A stretch of 64,000 nucleotides of DNA from Pythium myriotylum. Taxonomy: Eukaryota; Oomycota; Peronosporomycetes; Pythiales; Pythiaceae. Location: assembly GCA_023091665.1 (NCBI GenBank), contig JALJCQ010000021.1:310001-374000 (forward strand), written 5' to 3'. Below are positions 49,401 through 58,458 of the stretch, one piece after another; position 1 is the stretch's first letter, and each line of letters begins with the position of its first letter. Position numbers and translations under genes: made by a program. The notes beneath the pieces are model-generated. The model was given only the letters and a program-made list of their open reading frames with translations, made no database searches and was not told where the DNA came from.

Positions 49401-50780
49401 CATCTTCCTGTACATGCAGCCATCACATGGCCCGTCCGAGCTCGACGGCGGGAGTGGCAGCACACCGACCGCGACACGGTCCATCGCGGCGACTCGATCA
49501 AAGGCCACATGGCCCAACCGAGCATGCCACACCGCAAGATCGGCGAGACCGGCATCCGCTGCGTTCGCTTCCTCGGCGACTAGGTGCGCCACAGTCGCAA
49601 CGTTGAGCACATAGAGCTTCCCGACCCGGCGACCGCTCGCGATCATGCGACCGTTGTGCAAAATCGTGCACGTCCCTTCACTAAAGTGCACGTCGGCGCC
49701 TTTTGCTGTCAGCGCCGAGATCGAGAGCAAACGTCGGTCCAAGCCTGGGATGTACAGCACGTCGGTCACCACCACCGACTGCTCATTCTCGAGCATGAGC
49801 CGAACCGACCCAGTTCCACACACTGGGAGACGCTGACCGCTGGCGACCAGCACATTCAACCCACCAGGGATTGGACGAAACTCGTCAAAGTCTTCACGTC
49901 GAAAGGTCATGTGCGAACTGGCGCCACTGTCAAGCAGCCACATCCGCATCGGATCGATATCATTCGACACCGAAGAGACAAAAGGTTCCGACTCCTTCTT
50001 CTTGCTCGGACATTGGGCGCGCTTGTGGCCGACCTCACCACACTCGTAGCAGCGACCCGCAAATTTGCTCTTCTCGCCTTGATCATGACCGCGTTTTTTG
50101 CCGTTCTGGCCGCCCTTGTTGCGTCGCCCGTGGTTGCCGCCACGGCGCACGCGTCCTTGGCCATTGCTCGTGACACTCGCCTTGAATGCCGCTTCCTGCT
50201 TCTCGCGCTTCTGGAGGGCTTCATACTCGCGGCGTAGCACTTCCTTGACCTCGTAGAGATCCATGTTGCCGCGCGCCTCAATGATCTTGACAATGGCATC
50301 ATACTCAGCCGTAAGGCTACCGAGCAAGATGACCAAGCGCTCGTCATCCTTGATCTCGTCGCCGACCGCCGACAGACGGAGACACAAGTCATCAAACTTG
50401 AGCAGGTGGTCCATGATTTTGTCGCCGGGGACCATCACAAACTCATCCAGTTGCTTGCGGAGCGACACGCGGTTGTGGAGACTACGCCTTACATGGAACT
50501 CGCGCAGAATGATCCACGCCTCGGCGGCGCTTCTCGCGTTCCGGATCATCGACTGGTACACTGGTCCGAGCAGACTGACGATGATGGCCAGCGCCTTCAA
50601 ATCGTCCGACTTCCATTGGTCGCTGGCCGCAGCCATCGCGTTCTCGGGCTTCATCTCGAGGTGGCCGTGCAGACCCTTCTTGGCGAGCTTCATGCGAGCA
50701 CCAAACTCCCAAAGGAAGTAGTTCTCGTCGGCGAGGATCTCGTTGGCGTTGGTCGACATGGCGTTAGGGCTTGGGCTCAT
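46488..50780 (-). CDS. Copia Gag-Pol polyprotein
   Basis: 1430 residues from the Met at 50780 (MSPSPNAMSTNANEI); the open frame runs 32 codons further into the 5' LTR, which I do not count. In order: gag (to about 215), CCHC knuckle near 260 (CYECGEVGHKRAQC), protease near 300 (WLLDSGASSHMT), integrase with pre-integrase HHCC (WHARLGHVAF, CDGCMYRKM) and triad (LIHGDLMGPM, FRTDNGGEFCS, YSPQQNGLVERANR). Then come a low-complexity linker, RT from about 930 (TKWVFDVKRDGDGNIVRYKA, CKLRRSIYGLKQAAAVWHK, LVLYVDDLLIG) and RNase H (ADFMTKALP near the end). The order integrase before RT defines Copia. All catalytic motifs are intact and there is no frameshift between gag and pol. Confidence 0.97.
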   Translation of the reverse strand: MSPSPNAMSTNANEILADENYFLWEFGARMKLAKKGLHGHLEMKPENAMAAASDQWKSDDLKALAIIVSLLGPVYQSMIRNARSAAEAWIILREFHVRRSLHNRVSLRKQLDEFVMVPGDKIMDHLLKFDDLCLRLSAVGDEIKDDERLVILLGSLTAEYDAIVKIIEARGNMDLYEVKEVLRREYEALQKREKQEAAFKASVTSNGQGRVRRGGNHGRRNKGGQNGKKRGHDQGEKSKFAGRCYECGEVGHKRAQCPSKKKESEPFVSSVSNDIDPMRMWLLDSGASSHMTFRREDFDEFRPIPGGLNVLVASGQRLPVCGTGSVRLMLENEQSVVVTDVLYIPGLDRRLLSISALTAKGADVHFSEGTCTILHNGRMIASGRRVGKLYVLNVATVAHLVAEEANAADAGLADLAVWHARLGHVAFDRVAAMDRVAVGVLPLPPSSSDGPCDGCMYRKMSVAKYARTSGSTVKSSGLLDLIHGDLMGPMRVKSKGGARFVLVLVDDWSRYTTVYLLKVKSETFTKFKEYKAFMEAHLGRRIKIFRTDNGGEFCSKKFDTFCSTNSILHQTSAPYSPQQNGLVERANRSLAESARASLHYQAVDEDFWGEAIMTAAYCLNRLPNTARDDTTPFEVMWGRKPDVEHMRAFGSHGFVYVDESKRKKFDAKAHRCIFLGYADGSKAYRVWNLETGRIVVTRTIALDERPRSGLIPASSIEPVQLQWTVNDDDDVVAASAPAETNVEMEVEDMDNLDQPMEVPLPPSPPATAAPTTNIVARNTSQSVPNTSTQPMGAARGAPALPRPAPQVLPALENLRPIMRRDPPRIAQEGENAMVFGGQFAAIRPQMATVARPTQAPLALPPPPPGEDRLVHWSGQAQTSAAATTSYSDDDEPDPKRLRLTDGYEIALAVMEIPTTYREAMASPQADEWKEAVRRELRSHFRNHTWEAVRRPDGVRLVGTKWVFDVKRDGDGNIVRYKARLVAQGFRQVYGVDYWETYAPVSSLNSVRAFLALCCQRDYVIRQLDVETAFLNGPLDEDVFMRPPEGIHLPDGMICKLRRSIYGLKQAAAVWHKTIVNVLKSMGFVACLSDPCVFVRRTDDHTVYLVLYVDDLLIGCPSSIEAESIKSDLAKHFTLKDLGDARYVLGIEMDYDREAGTLYLCQSQFIARLVQKFGQETAYATKNPNVYGQRLHEFNDGERVESKRFRELIGSLLYIASGTRPDICVSICELSQYLEMPTQAHMKAAVRVLRYLKGTSKVGICYQRGDLAVFVPTVFVDANWGGDATTRRSTSGVLVLMAGASVVYKSKRQRTVALSSAESEYMALSLAAQETLWLRHLLEELGFRNLPATTIKMDNKAAIAMAERVGYQSRAKHIDLRYHFVRDAVNDGVLRLEYVPSAEQQADFMTKALPTPQFAKLVRSAGIVDDSPVSQ

Positions 50781-50784
50781 AACC
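50769..50784 (-). other. Putative primer-binding site overlapping the Copia start codon
   Basis: Directly after the 5' LTR the minus strand reads GGTTATGAGCCCAAGC. This resembles the complement of a Met-tRNA anticodon arm (..GGGCTCATAACC), the kind of half-tRNA primer known for Drosophila copia. The ATG inside it is also the predicted gag-pol start. Confidence 0.5.
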
Positions 50785-51082
50785 TGTAAGACAGGCAGAG
50801 GACTGGAGAGGAGAGGAACTTGAGCACACGATGGGAAATGCGAAAGTGAACGTTTATTGAAAACGCTCCAAGACATGCAGAGCTACCAACAGCTTCCTAG
50901 GGCACTCTCTCTCTGTACTCTACTGGCTTCGGCATCGAACCTTCGAGAACGGGCTCAACTAGACCATGTTGCAGTTGCTGTTGCAGTTCTGAGCCGGGGC
51001 ATCTGATTCAACATTGAGCCGGGCACTGAGCCAGGACACCATGGAGCCAGTGAACCGACCTGTCCTTGCACCAGGTCTTACA
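50785..51082 (-). repeat. Copia 5' LTR
   Basis: 298 bp, apparently identical to the 3' LTR, followed by CCTCT. Confidence 0.96.
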
Positions 51083-52060
51083 CCTCTGTAGATCTACCAA
51101 TTCAAGGTAGCCGACTTTCACACACACTCATCCTCTTCCTTGCGCGCGCCACCGCCGGAGCGGCGGCATCGTCGTTCCGCTACGGCACGTGCTGCGCACG
51201 CACATGCGCCTTTCGAAGCCTTGATTCGTTGGAGCTGACGACAGCTTTTACAGCTTTACTTCTTCACTCCAGGGTCGTGCACGCCCAGCGTACGCCTTCC
51301 GACACCCACATAGCCCACCCGCCTCACGCGGACACGGTCCTGCACAACGCTCTCGCAGTATCTCTACGAGACCTGAAGTGGAAGCGGACGACAACGAGCG
51401 CAGCGACCCCGCACACGGCCACAGCGATCCGATTGCTCCGGGACTCCTCGCCAGGACTCGTCAGCCCCTTGCCGAGTCGTGCGGCCGCGTCTGCGCAGTA
51501 TCTCTTATTTTTCGACGGCGGATCCCGGGGGAACCCCGGACCCGGCGGCTCCGGAGCTGTCATAGTACGAGTTTCGACGGACAAGACAAACGTGGAAGTC
51601 GTCTTCTCGGCGGCCTCGACCTTCGCAGATCCTACTACTACCAACAACCAGACTGAATACGAGGGCCTCACGGTAGGCCTTCACGCCGCCGCTGAGAATC
51701 ACTGGACTCACCTCTCCGTTATCGGTGACAGCATGATCATCATTCAACAGATGAAACACTACAAGCCACCGCTGAATGTAACGCTCCAAGGCAAATACGC
51801 CCGAGCCAGAAGACTTGCAGACACCCTCGGCGTCCGCAACTGGTCGCACCACTCCCGCGCGGCAAATAAAATGGCGGACGCAGGGGCGAACCTTGCCATG
51901 GACGACAACGCCAGCAGCCGTGCACGGCACCCAACCGACAATAAGCACCACACGCGCATCGCCTCCCTACTCCCTGGAGATCTCGCACATTGGCGGGAAG
52001 AAAACACATAATCTTTGGCACTTAGCCGGCTATAGGTTTCTAGATAAGTAAACCAATAGA
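51083..52060 (+). mobile_element. Second 5'-truncated LINE fragment
   Basis: Contains only the RNase H end of the LINE family seen at 28960-36230 and its 3' UTR (AGCCGGCTATAGGTTTCTAG, then AAACCAATAGAC). Strong 5' truncation is typical of LINE insertion. The left edge is blurred by the Copia insertion at 51082. Confidence 0.75.
51229..52011 (+). pseudogene. LINE RNase H domain, complete
   Basis: A 260-residue frame. Its last 165 residues form a full RNase H domain: LLFFDGGSRGNPGPGGSGAV, NNQTEYEGLTVGLHAAAENH, SVIGDSMIIIQQMK and ANKMADAGANLAM, then LLPGDLAHWREENT. The four acidic residues are in place. The first 95 residues are the connection region, related to the frame before 29280, so the Met at 51229 is probably internal to the original polyprotein. 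It served as the intact reference for recognising the interrupted copy. Confidence 0.85.
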
Positions 52061-52248
52061 CTTTAATTTCATCGCGTTGTCGAAGAGCCTCCTGCTCCCG
52101 AGAGTTCTCATGCATAGAAGCAAGACCACAACTATTCCATTAGCGATAAATTACTCGTGCTCAAAAACAGCGTTTGGAGAAGGAACACATCAATTGATTT
52201 CATACGACACTTTAAGGTCTGATCGAGTTCTCAAGTCGATCACTGAGC

Positions 52249-53043
52249 CTAGACAAACGTGGCGCCAGGGGCAAGCGACAGGATCCAATCCTTCGCGAAC
52301 GACACTTTGGAATACACGCCCGGTTTGTTCGTCAGGCCACACCCCTCTCCCCATGATACGACACCAACCAACAGGTCACCATCTTGCTCCTCAAGGATGA
52401 GCGGACCACCAGAGTCACCCTGGCACGAGTCTCTGTTCGTTGCACCACCGGCGCAGAACATAGTTTCTGTGATTCCCTTGGATGCGCCTCGGATCTTGGC
52501 TGCCTTGCAGTTTGCGTCCGAGACGACGGGTACGTCCACGCGAAGGAGTTCGCGAGATGAAACACCACCTTGCGTTGTGCGACCCCAGCCCATGACGGTA
52601 GCATTTACCCCCACAAAAGTCTCGGAGTCAGCAGAGTAGAGCTTCACCGGAGGAAACGACGACGGAGAAGCCAGCTCGATGATGCTGTAGTCGTAAGTGA
52701 TTGTGTCATCCCTGCCCGGGTTCTTGGTACCTTCGTTGTAGCGGGGGTGCACTGTCTCCTTCTTCACTGCGATACGCTCTCCATCAGCGGTCCCGCTGAT
52801 GAAGTGCGAGCCAATCGAGACGAACTTTGCAATACCCCCGCAATGGCCAGCAGTGAGAACGTGGGTCGGTGTGATTAGCGAGCCGCCGCAGCGAGCACTA
52901 GCAGTCTCCGAGGAGCGTAGGCCGACGGTGTAGGTCTTAGTGCCGGCAGGAACGATGGTGCCGCTCAGGATGAGCGGATCGATGTTAGCCTGGGCGCTAG
53001 CGACGGCGGCGGAAGCAGCGAGTAAAGCGACGGAGATCTTCAT
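52249..53043 (-). CDS. Trypsin-like serine protease, GIP family, complete
   Basis: 264 residues from the Met at 53043; an upstream in-frame extension of 90 codons is discounted because a signal peptide (KISVALLAASAAVASA) starts here, 20 bp from the core promoter. Mature ANIDPLILSGTIVPAG. Triad His67 (TAGHC), Asp118 (YDYS) and Ser211 (GDSGGP); Asp205 (RDSCQGD) for Lys/Arg specificity. It is the most divergent intact member here (SSFPPVKLY, GRTTQGGVSS, EEQDGDLLVG). It is also the only one with no inverted partner in the window. A variant 3' motif (TGTCGTATGAAAT) lies about 40 bp past the stop. Confidence 0.93.
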   Translation of the reverse strand: MKISVALLAASAAVASAQANIDPLILSGTIVPAGTKTYTVGLRSSETASARCGGSLITPTHVLTAGHCGGIAKFVSIGSHFISGTADGERIAVKKETVHPRYNEGTKNPGRDDTITYDYSIIELASPSSFPPVKLYSADSETFVGVNATVMGWGRTTQGGVSSRELLRVDVPVVSDANCKAAKIRGASKGITETMFCAGGATNRDSCQGDSGGPLILEEQDGDLLVGVVSWGEGCGLTNKPGVYSKVSFAKDWILSLAPGATFV

Positions 53044-53063
53044 AACTGACTTGTCTTCTTTGT

Positions 53064-53084
53064 GGCAAAATGTGAAGTGAGAGC
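53064..53084 (-). promoter_or_regulatory. Oomycete core promoter of the 52249-53043 protease
   Basis: Minus strand GCTCTCACTTCACATTTTGC, 20 bp before the ATG; a good initiator match with a weaker flanking region. Confidence 0.7.
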
Positions 53085-53407
53085 TGTATGCACTCGTGAT
53101 CTCTCTGTCAAAGCACAAGGAGCCTGATTGCGAGTGGAGACCTGCAAAGTTTGCTATGCATGGATTGTGACCTCGGGTGGTTTGCGGTTGTTTCCTGACA
53201 ATTCTTTCGACTGTGAATCGCTTCTGGAGGCTTCTGTGGAGGCTTCTGTGGTCATTCAGGTCCATCGTCCACCTCCGGGACCAGTGGATGCCCAGGATAA
53301 TTCCCGAAACCAAGGGTACTCACCCACGAAGACGTGGACACTTTTATGCCCCTTAATCAGATCCTGTCTGCACGGCCTATCCACTCCGGTAAATTTCCAT
53401 GGCCGAA

Positions 53408-53509
53408 GAAGACTGTCTTTCTTATTTTCCCAAGACAAATGCATATGATATGCATTTGTCTTGGGAAAATAAGAAAGACAGTCTTCGGCATATGCAGCAT
53501 ATGCCGAAG
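53408..53509. repeat. Two overlapping perfect hairpins
   Basis: 53408-53446 and 53448-53486 are perfect 39-bp inverted repeats around a single base (ATGCATAT-G-ATATGCAT at the centre). Immediately overlapping, 53483-53495 and 53497-53509 form a 13-bp hairpin (CTTCGGCATATGC-A-mirror). No gene or target duplication was identified; they may be a fold-back element or a cruciform-forming site. Confidence 0.92.
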
Positions 53510-54299
53510 TTTGGTGTTAGAAAACGTACTGACTATCTGATAACCCAGGATGGTGTTGGGTGTGGACTGGAAACAGCAACTCCCACCAACATACATATCG
53601 CAAGACCGCAACACCTCATGTACGCTGAAGACAGGTAATCAGAATACTGATCGCTGACTGACAGACACGAGATCAACTGAATGGACCATACAGTCACGTG
53701 ATGGACACCGTGCAGTTGCTGATCAAGATCTATAATTGAAATGAATGCTGCAAATCAATGCGATCTGGGAGCACCAATCCGTGTTTTAGAAGTGTACAGA
53801 CATTAGTTTTCCAGTCTTTTCGGCTGAAAGATTGATGCAAAATACAGTCGATAGAAAGCGACGGCGCTTTGAAGCCTTCTGACTTCACGCCTCGTGCGTT
53901 ACATTTCAACCTGTTCTTGTGATGAGACAAACGAGGCGGTTTCTGACATCACCTCAGGCAAGTCACGAACCTGTCATGATTGTTTCACCGAGAAACCGGA
54001 AACTGGCCACCGACAAAGTTCGATCGACAAGCTTTCGTATATATGCACTCCACTCCATGCTGCATCAATGAAAACCATCAAAACTCTGTTCCTTAAAAAA
54101 AAATAAGAAAAGAATACTAGTACAGTGTACGTATGCTTTTCGGTTACCTGTTCGACTAATCAGTCGAGTATCTTCTAAGGACAGACACCGTCTGTGTGGT
54201 TTGTGTGGTTCAACCACAAGCCAAACGGGCCATGCAGTTCGCTGACAGGTTCAAACTTTACGCAATGCCACTGGATTTAGGATCTAATGCTTCGTCAAT

Positions 54300-54406
54300 T
54301 ACTCACTTCTATATCTCATAAGCATCGCTCACTTACCGATTTCTTGCCCACAATAGAGGCGCGCTGCCTATGAGATATCGATGCTTATGAGATATAGAAG
54401 TGAGTA
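54300..54406. repeat. 28-bp inverted repeat at the start of the tandem array
   Basis: 54300-54327 and 54379-54406 are reverse complements (ACTCACTTCTATATCTCATA...). The first full 922-bp unit begins at 54348, inside the 51-bp loop, so only the right-hand arm is repeated in each unit. Confidence 0.92.
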
Positions 54407-54554
54407 GCTACATTGTACGAATCAACGTTCTCGCCACCAAACGGTTGATGCATGGAGAAAAAAGGCGACGGGGACGGCTTCACTAATATGTACTGTCAGG
54501 GACTTCGCACACTCGGCAAATTTCAGCCTCCTCACCAAGTAACCGATTCAAGCC

Positions 54555-54770
54555 ATGAAGACCGCCGCTGCCCTCCTCGCTGTCAGCGCCGCTCTCACAA
54601 ACGCTCAGACTGCCGACATCAATCCCCTAATTCTTGGCGGCACCGTCGTCCCGTCCGGCACGAAAACCTACACCGTCAGTCTCCGCAGGTCGGCGTCGGG
54701 CTCCACCATGTGCGGTGGAACACTCATCACATCACGCAAATATTCGGGCACTTCCTCGCCAAGATGTTGA
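54555..54770 (+). pseudogene. Truncated protease 5' fragment, array copy 1
   Basis: 71 codons: signal peptide (KTAAALLAVSAALTNAQ), mature start ADINPLILGGTVVPSG, then family sequence to MCGGTLIT. There the similarity ends, three residues before the expected HVLTAGHC; a foreign tail SRKYSGTSSPRC and a stop follow. The catalytic residues are absent. A promoter-like CACACTCGGCAAATTTCAGC at about 54508 and a normal start context remain, so a secreted peptide of about 52 residues could be made. It is not identical to any full gene in the window. Best read as a 3'-truncated pseudogene captured in a repeat unit, although a new function for the short product is conceivable. Confidence 0.85.
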
Positions 54771-54821
54771 CCCAGATAGGGGAAGTACTTGGAGAGGGAA
54801 ACAAGTTATGAGAGGTTTTTA

Positions 54822-55247
54822 TCAGTAGCATTGAATGGAAATGAGGTGGGGAGGGAGATGGTACATTCGCGTAGGAATTGGGGGTGGCAGGTTATGGGTG
54901 AGTGGACCCCTTTGGCGGAGCCGCTGGCGAGTCTTCCTCCACTTGGAGATGAGAGAACGTACCGAGCTCCTTCTCTCCGGCGCAATGTGCGAGAAGAAGG
55001 TGACGATGGTGAGGTCGACAGACGCAGCAAACGCGTAGTGCTGTATGACAGCGAGCTTGAAGTCGTACGTGTACTGCATCCTCTTGTACCGTCGAGGGCG
55101 GGCGTGCTTGCCCTTGATGCTCGTTCGTCCTTGGCGGATCGCCATGGTGTCAAAATGAACTCCAGAACCACTCGCTCGACAGGTGACATTGGAGCGGGGG
55201 AGGCTGCCCGTCATTGTTTTGAGTGAACGAATCTGTAATTTTGGCAT
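54822..55247 (-). pseudogene. Transposase-like helix-turn-helix ORF, array copy 1
   Basis: A 141-residue frame on the other strand of each unit. The middle (YTYDFKLAVIQHYAFAASVD, SLISKWRKTRQRLRQRG) has the look of the N-terminal DNA-binding region of pogo/Tigger-type transposases. No DDE core follows. The segment ends in the junction with the protease fragment. It recurs at 55744-56169, 56666-57091, 57588-58013, 58510-58935, 59432-59857, 60354-60779, 61276-61701, 62198-62623 and 63120-63545. The family assignment is from pattern only. Confidence 0.5.
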
Positions 55248-55476
55248 TTTAGCACGCAGAAAAAAAGCACCACAATAGAGGCGCGCTGCCTATGAGATAT
55301 CGATGCTTATGAGATATAGAAGTGAGTAGCTACATTGTACGAATCAACGTTCTCGCCACCAAACGGTTGATGCATGGAGAAAAAAGGCGACGGGGACGGC
55401 TTCACTAATATGTACTGTCAGGGACTTCGCACACTCGGCAAATTTCAGCCTCCTCACCAAGTAACCGATTCAAGCC

Positions 55477-55692
55477 ATGAAGACCGCCGCTGCCCTCCTC
55501 GCTGTCAGCGCCGCTCTCACAAACGCTCAGACTGCCGACATCAATCCCCTAATTCTTGGCGGCACCGTCGTCCCGTCCGGCACGAAAACCTACACCGTCA
55601 GTCTCCGCAGGTCGGCGTCGGGCTCCACCATGTGCGGTGGAACACTCATCACATCACGCAAATATTCGGGCACTTCCTCGCCAAGATGTTGA
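55477..55692 (+). pseudogene. Truncated protease 5' fragment, array copy 2
   Basis: Same 71-codon frame as copy 1, 922 bp on. Confidence 0.85.
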
Positions 55693-56398
55693 CCCAGATA
55701 GGGGAAGTACTTGGAGAGGGAAACAAGTTATGAGAGGTTTTTATCAGTAGCATTGAATGGAAATGAGGTGGGGAGGGAGATGGTACATTCGCGTAGGAAT
55801 TGGGGGTGGCAGGTTATGGGTGAGTGGACCCCTTTGGCGGAGCCGCTGGCGAGTCTTCCTCCACTTGGAGATGAGAGAACGTACCGAGCTCCTTCTCTCC
55901 GGCGCAATGTGCGAGAAGAAGGTGACGATGGTGAGGTCGACAGACGCAGCAAACGCGTAGTGCTGTATGACAGCGAGCTTGAAGTCGTACGTGTACTGCA
56001 TCCTCTTGTACCGTCGAGGGCGGGCGTGCTTGCCCTTGATGCTCGTTCGTCCTTGGCGGATCGCCATGGTGTCAAAATGAACTCCAGAACCACTCGCTCG
56101 ACAGGTGACATTGGAGCGGGGGAGGCTGCCCGTCATTGTTTTGAGTGAACGAATCTGTAATTTTGGCATTTTAGCACGCAGAAAAAAAGCACCACAATAG
56201 AGGCGCGCTGCCTATGAGATATCGATGCTTATGAGATATAGAAGTGAGTAGCTACATTGTACGAATCAACGTTCTCGCCACCAAACGGTTGATGCATGGA
56301 GAAAAAAGGCGACGGGGACGGCTTCACTAATATGTACTGTCAGGGACTTCGCACACTCGGCAAATTTCAGCCTCCTCACCAAGTAACCGATTCAAGCC

Positions 56399-56614
56399 AT
56401 GAAGACCGCCGCTGCCCTCCTCGCTGTCAGCGCCGCTCTCACAAACGCTCAGACTGCCGACATCAATCCCCTAATTCTTGGCGGCACCGTCGTCCCGTCC
56501 GGCACGAAAACCTACACCGTCAGTCTCCGCAGGTCGGCGTCGGGCTCCACCATGTGCGGTGGAACACTCATCACATCACGCAAATATTCGGGCACTTCCT
56601 CGCCAAGATGTTGA
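56399..56614 (+). pseudogene. Truncated protease 5' fragment, array copy 3
   Basis: Same 71-codon frame as copy 1. Confidence 0.85.
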
Positions 56615-57320
56615 CCCAGATAGGGGAAGTACTTGGAGAGGGAAACAAGTTATGAGAGGTTTTTATCAGTAGCATTGAATGGAAATGAGGTGGGGAGGGA
56701 GATGGTACATTCGCGTAGGAATTGGGGGTGGCAGGTTATGGGTGAGTGGACCCCTTTGGCGGAGCCGCTGGCGAGTCTTCCTCCACTTGGAGATGAGAGA
56801 ACGTACCGAGCTCCTTCTCTCCGGCGCAATGTGCGAGAAGAAGGTGACGATGGTGAGGTCGACAGACGCAGCAAACGCGTAGTGCTGTATGACAGCGAGC
56901 TTGAAGTCGTACGTGTACTGCATCCTCTTGTACCGTCGAGGGCGGGCGTGCTTGCCCTTGATGCTCGTTCGTCCTTGGCGGATCGCCATGGTGTCAAAAT
57001 GAACTCCAGAACCACTCGCTCGACAGGTGACATTGGAGCGGGGGAGGCTGCCCGTCATTGTTTTGAGTGAACGAATCTGTAATTTTGGCATTTTAGCACG
57101 CAGAAAAAAAGCACCACAATAGAGGCGCGCTGCCTATGAGATATCGATGCTTATGAGATATAGAAGTGAGTAGCTACATTGTACGAATCAACGTTCTCGC
57201 CACCAAACGGTTGATGCATGGAGAAAAAAGGCGACGGGGACGGCTTCACTAATATGTACTGTCAGGGACTTCGCACACTCGGCAAATTTCAGCCTCCTCA
57301 CCAAGTAACCGATTCAAGCC

Positions 57321-57536
57321 ATGAAGACCGCCGCTGCCCTCCTCGCTGTCAGCGCCGCTCTCACAAACGCTCAGACTGCCGACATCAATCCCCTAATTCT
57401 TGGCGGCACCGTCGTCCCGTCCGGCACGAAAACCTACACCGTCAGTCTCCGCAGGTCGGCGTCGGGCTCCACCATGTGCGGTGGAACACTCATCACATCA
57501 CGCAAATATTCGGGCACTTCCTCGCCAAGATGTTGA
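57321..57536 (+). pseudogene. Truncated protease 5' fragment, array copy 4
   Basis: Same 71-codon frame as copy 1. Confidence 0.85.
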
Positions 57537-58242
57537 CCCAGATAGGGGAAGTACTTGGAGAGGGAAACAAGTTATGAGAGGTTTTTATCAGTAGCATTGA
57601 ATGGAAATGAGGTGGGGAGGGAGATGGTACATTCGCGTAGGAATTGGGGGTGGCAGGTTATGGGTGAGTGGACCCCTTTGGCGGAGCCGCTGGCGAGTCT
57701 TCCTCCACTTGGAGATGAGAGAACGTACCGAGCTCCTTCTCTCCGGCGCAATGTGCGAGAAGAAGGTGACGATGGTGAGGTCGACAGACGCAGCAAACGC
57801 GTAGTGCTGTATGACAGCGAGCTTGAAGTCGTACGTGTACTGCATCCTCTTGTACCGTCGAGGGCGGGCGTGCTTGCCCTTGATGCTCGTTCGTCCTTGG
57901 CGGATCGCCATGGTGTCAAAATGAACTCCAGAACCACTCGCTCGACAGGTGACATTGGAGCGGGGGAGGCTGCCCGTCATTGTTTTGAGTGAACGAATCT
58001 GTAATTTTGGCATTTTAGCACGCAGAAAAAAAGCACCACAATAGAGGCGCGCTGCCTATGAGATATCGATGCTTATGAGATATAGAAGTGAGTAGCTACA
58101 TTGTACGAATCAACGTTCTCGCCACCAAACGGTTGATGCATGGAGAAAAAAGGCGACGGGGACGGCTTCACTAATATGTACTGTCAGGGACTTCGCACAC
58201 TCGGCAAATTTCAGCCTCCTCACCAAGTAACCGATTCAAGCC

Positions 58243-58458
58243 ATGAAGACCGCCGCTGCCCTCCTCGCTGTCAGCGCCGCTCTCACAAACGCTCAGACTG
58301 CCGACATCAATCCCCTAATTCTTGGCGGCACCGTCGTCCCGTCCGGCACGAAAACCTACACCGTCAGTCTCCGCAGGTCGGCGTCGGGCTCCACCATGTG
58401 CGGTGGAACACTCATCACATCACGCAAATATTCGGGCACTTCCTCGCCAAGATGTTGA
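58243..58458 (+). pseudogene. Truncated protease 5' fragment, array copy 5
   Basis: Same 71-codon frame as copy 1. Confidence 0.85.

Larger units (their letters stand above)
46183..51082 (-). mobile_element. Intact Ty1/Copia retrotransposon
   Basis: 4900 bp, with two 298-bp LTRs that look identical (46183-46480, 50785-51082; TGTAAGACAG...GGTCTTACA), a 5-bp target duplication CCTCT (46178-46182, 51083-51087) and one uninterrupted gag-pol frame. Everything visible is consistent with a recently mobile, possibly competent element. Confidence 0.97.
53044..54299. other. Upstream of the 52249-53043 protease; no further gene
   Basis: It holds the promoter at 53064-53084 and two adjoining perfect hairpins at 53408-53509. 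The remaining short frames are unconvincing. Confidence 0.55.

Noticed and set aside
54789..55226. 145-aa plus-strand frame in each array unit
   Set aside because: It lies opposite the helix-turn-helix frame and reads as low-complexity charged sequence; the minus-strand frame explains the stretch better.
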